The notes below the pieces were generated by a model that was given only the letters and a program-made list of their open reading frames with translations, ran no database searches and had not been told where the DNA came from. Source: Deltaproteobacteria bacterium (GTDB lineage: Bacteria; SAR324; NAC60-12). Taken from it: 64,000 nucleotides of DNA. The position numbers and the translations under genes were made by a program. Where the stretch lies: positions 124,001-188,000 of the forward strand of contig NYXK01000071.1 in NCBI GenBank assembly GCA_002685535.1, in the 5' to 3' direction. Numbering within the stretch: the first letter of the stretch is position 1; each line of letters opens with the position of its first letter. Positions 63,157 through 64,000 of this stretch are shown here, in pieces.

Positions 63157-64000
63157 GCTGCCTTCCCGGAGTTCCCTCCCCAATCATCCCAGCGTCATCC
63201 CACTCCAGAGAGCTCCACCCACCCATTCCCAACACCCACCCCCTTGTCGGATGCAGATAAGCTCGTGAGGGAATGTAGCTTGATGAGCAGCTAATGCCTG
63301 ATGAGGAACGCTGGTTGCTAGTGAGAAAAAGATAAACGGCACTTATGCAGGGGTTGGGTTGTGTTGTGCTATTTCAGTGCCCACTTGCTAGGCCTACCAC
63401 ACCACCCACTTGCGTACAGTACCGTATTTAGTTCGAGGGAGGGCCGTCAGCGCCCGATGATGAGATAGTGAGAAAGTGATCGTCTTGTCCGGCCGATAAA
63501 CAAGTGACTGAGGTGGGAAGGTTAGATGAGAGCCAAGTCTGAATATCTCGGCGCTGATTGGGTGATTTCCGGGATTGGAAGGACTTTCTGATGGGTTGGG
63601 TTACCTTTGGTACGGCTTTGGTAAGGGGTCAGGAGTGTGATTGGCTAAGGAATGAAGGCATGAAGCGTAGCCGGAGACAGCCTTAAAAGAGACTGTTGTT
63701 GTCTTTCACATGCGTGCAGTGCATTGTTTTATTTTTGGGATACCCGGGGATAAGGCTCAGAGGAGAGGACAAAAGAGGGTGTGTGCTCAAACTGCCACTC
63801 CACGTTTACGAACGATTGCATGGATGAGGCATCATGGATGATGGCAATTATGGGATGAAATCATAGATCCTCTGAGTCGCTGTTATCAAGAATGCCAGGG
63901 AAGTCAAATAAAATACGGGAGGGGCGTCGAGCACTTATGAGAAGGGGGGGCGGATACGGGATCCCGAAGAGATACCGTTGGCGGCACTCGGTGGCACTTG

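Overview
This 64 kb window looks like a gene-dense segment of a filamentous ascomycete nuclear genome (Pezizomycotina-like: 45-100 nt GT-AG introns, an intron-containing tRNA-Ser, HET, 2EXR and TRK genes). No bacterial-type features (operons, CRISPR arrays) were seen. Loci I can support, left to right: a secreted modular subtilase (~2.9-7.0 kb, -); a cytochrome P450 (9.9-11.7 kb, -); a glyoxalase/VOC protein (12.6-13.3 kb, -); a TRK-type K+ transporter (13.7-15.9 kb, -); a PHO-4/Pho89-type phosphate permease (19.6-21.5 kb, +); a small fungal membrane protein (22.4-23.1 kb, -); tRNA-Ser(CGA) with a 22 nt intron (23.44 kb, +); a Lys-rich nucleolar-like protein (24.2-25.6 kb, -); a frameshifted 2EXR relic (~26.4-27.0 kb, -); a small-subunit serine palmitoyltransferase-like protein (29.2 kb, +); three small secreted proteins (31.3-35.6 kb); a TLDc/RTC5-like protein with a C-terminal transmembrane region (36.6-38.9 kb, +); a homeodomain + C2H2 factor (41.4-43.1 kb, -); DNA polymerase delta catalytic subunit (45.5-48.95 kb, +); a TM2-domain protein (49.3-49.9 kb, -); a HET-domain protein (51.2-53.1 kb, +); a choline-sulfatase-like sulfatase (54.5-56.3 kb, -); and a GH12 endoglucanase with an N-terminal hydrophobic anchor (60.6-62.1 kb, -). 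The most interesting candidate is the secreted precursor at 31298..32105 (-). Its pro-region has a ~21-residue periodic repeat, K-R-D-I-[VIL]-D-[LYF]-G-[IV]..., bounded by kexin-like KR sites and followed by a separate Cys-containing secreted domain. It looks like an undescribed kexin-processed multi-peptide precursor. All domain calls are from reading motifs by eye; no database search was run. Exon boundaries were inferred from splice consensus and reading-frame continuity.
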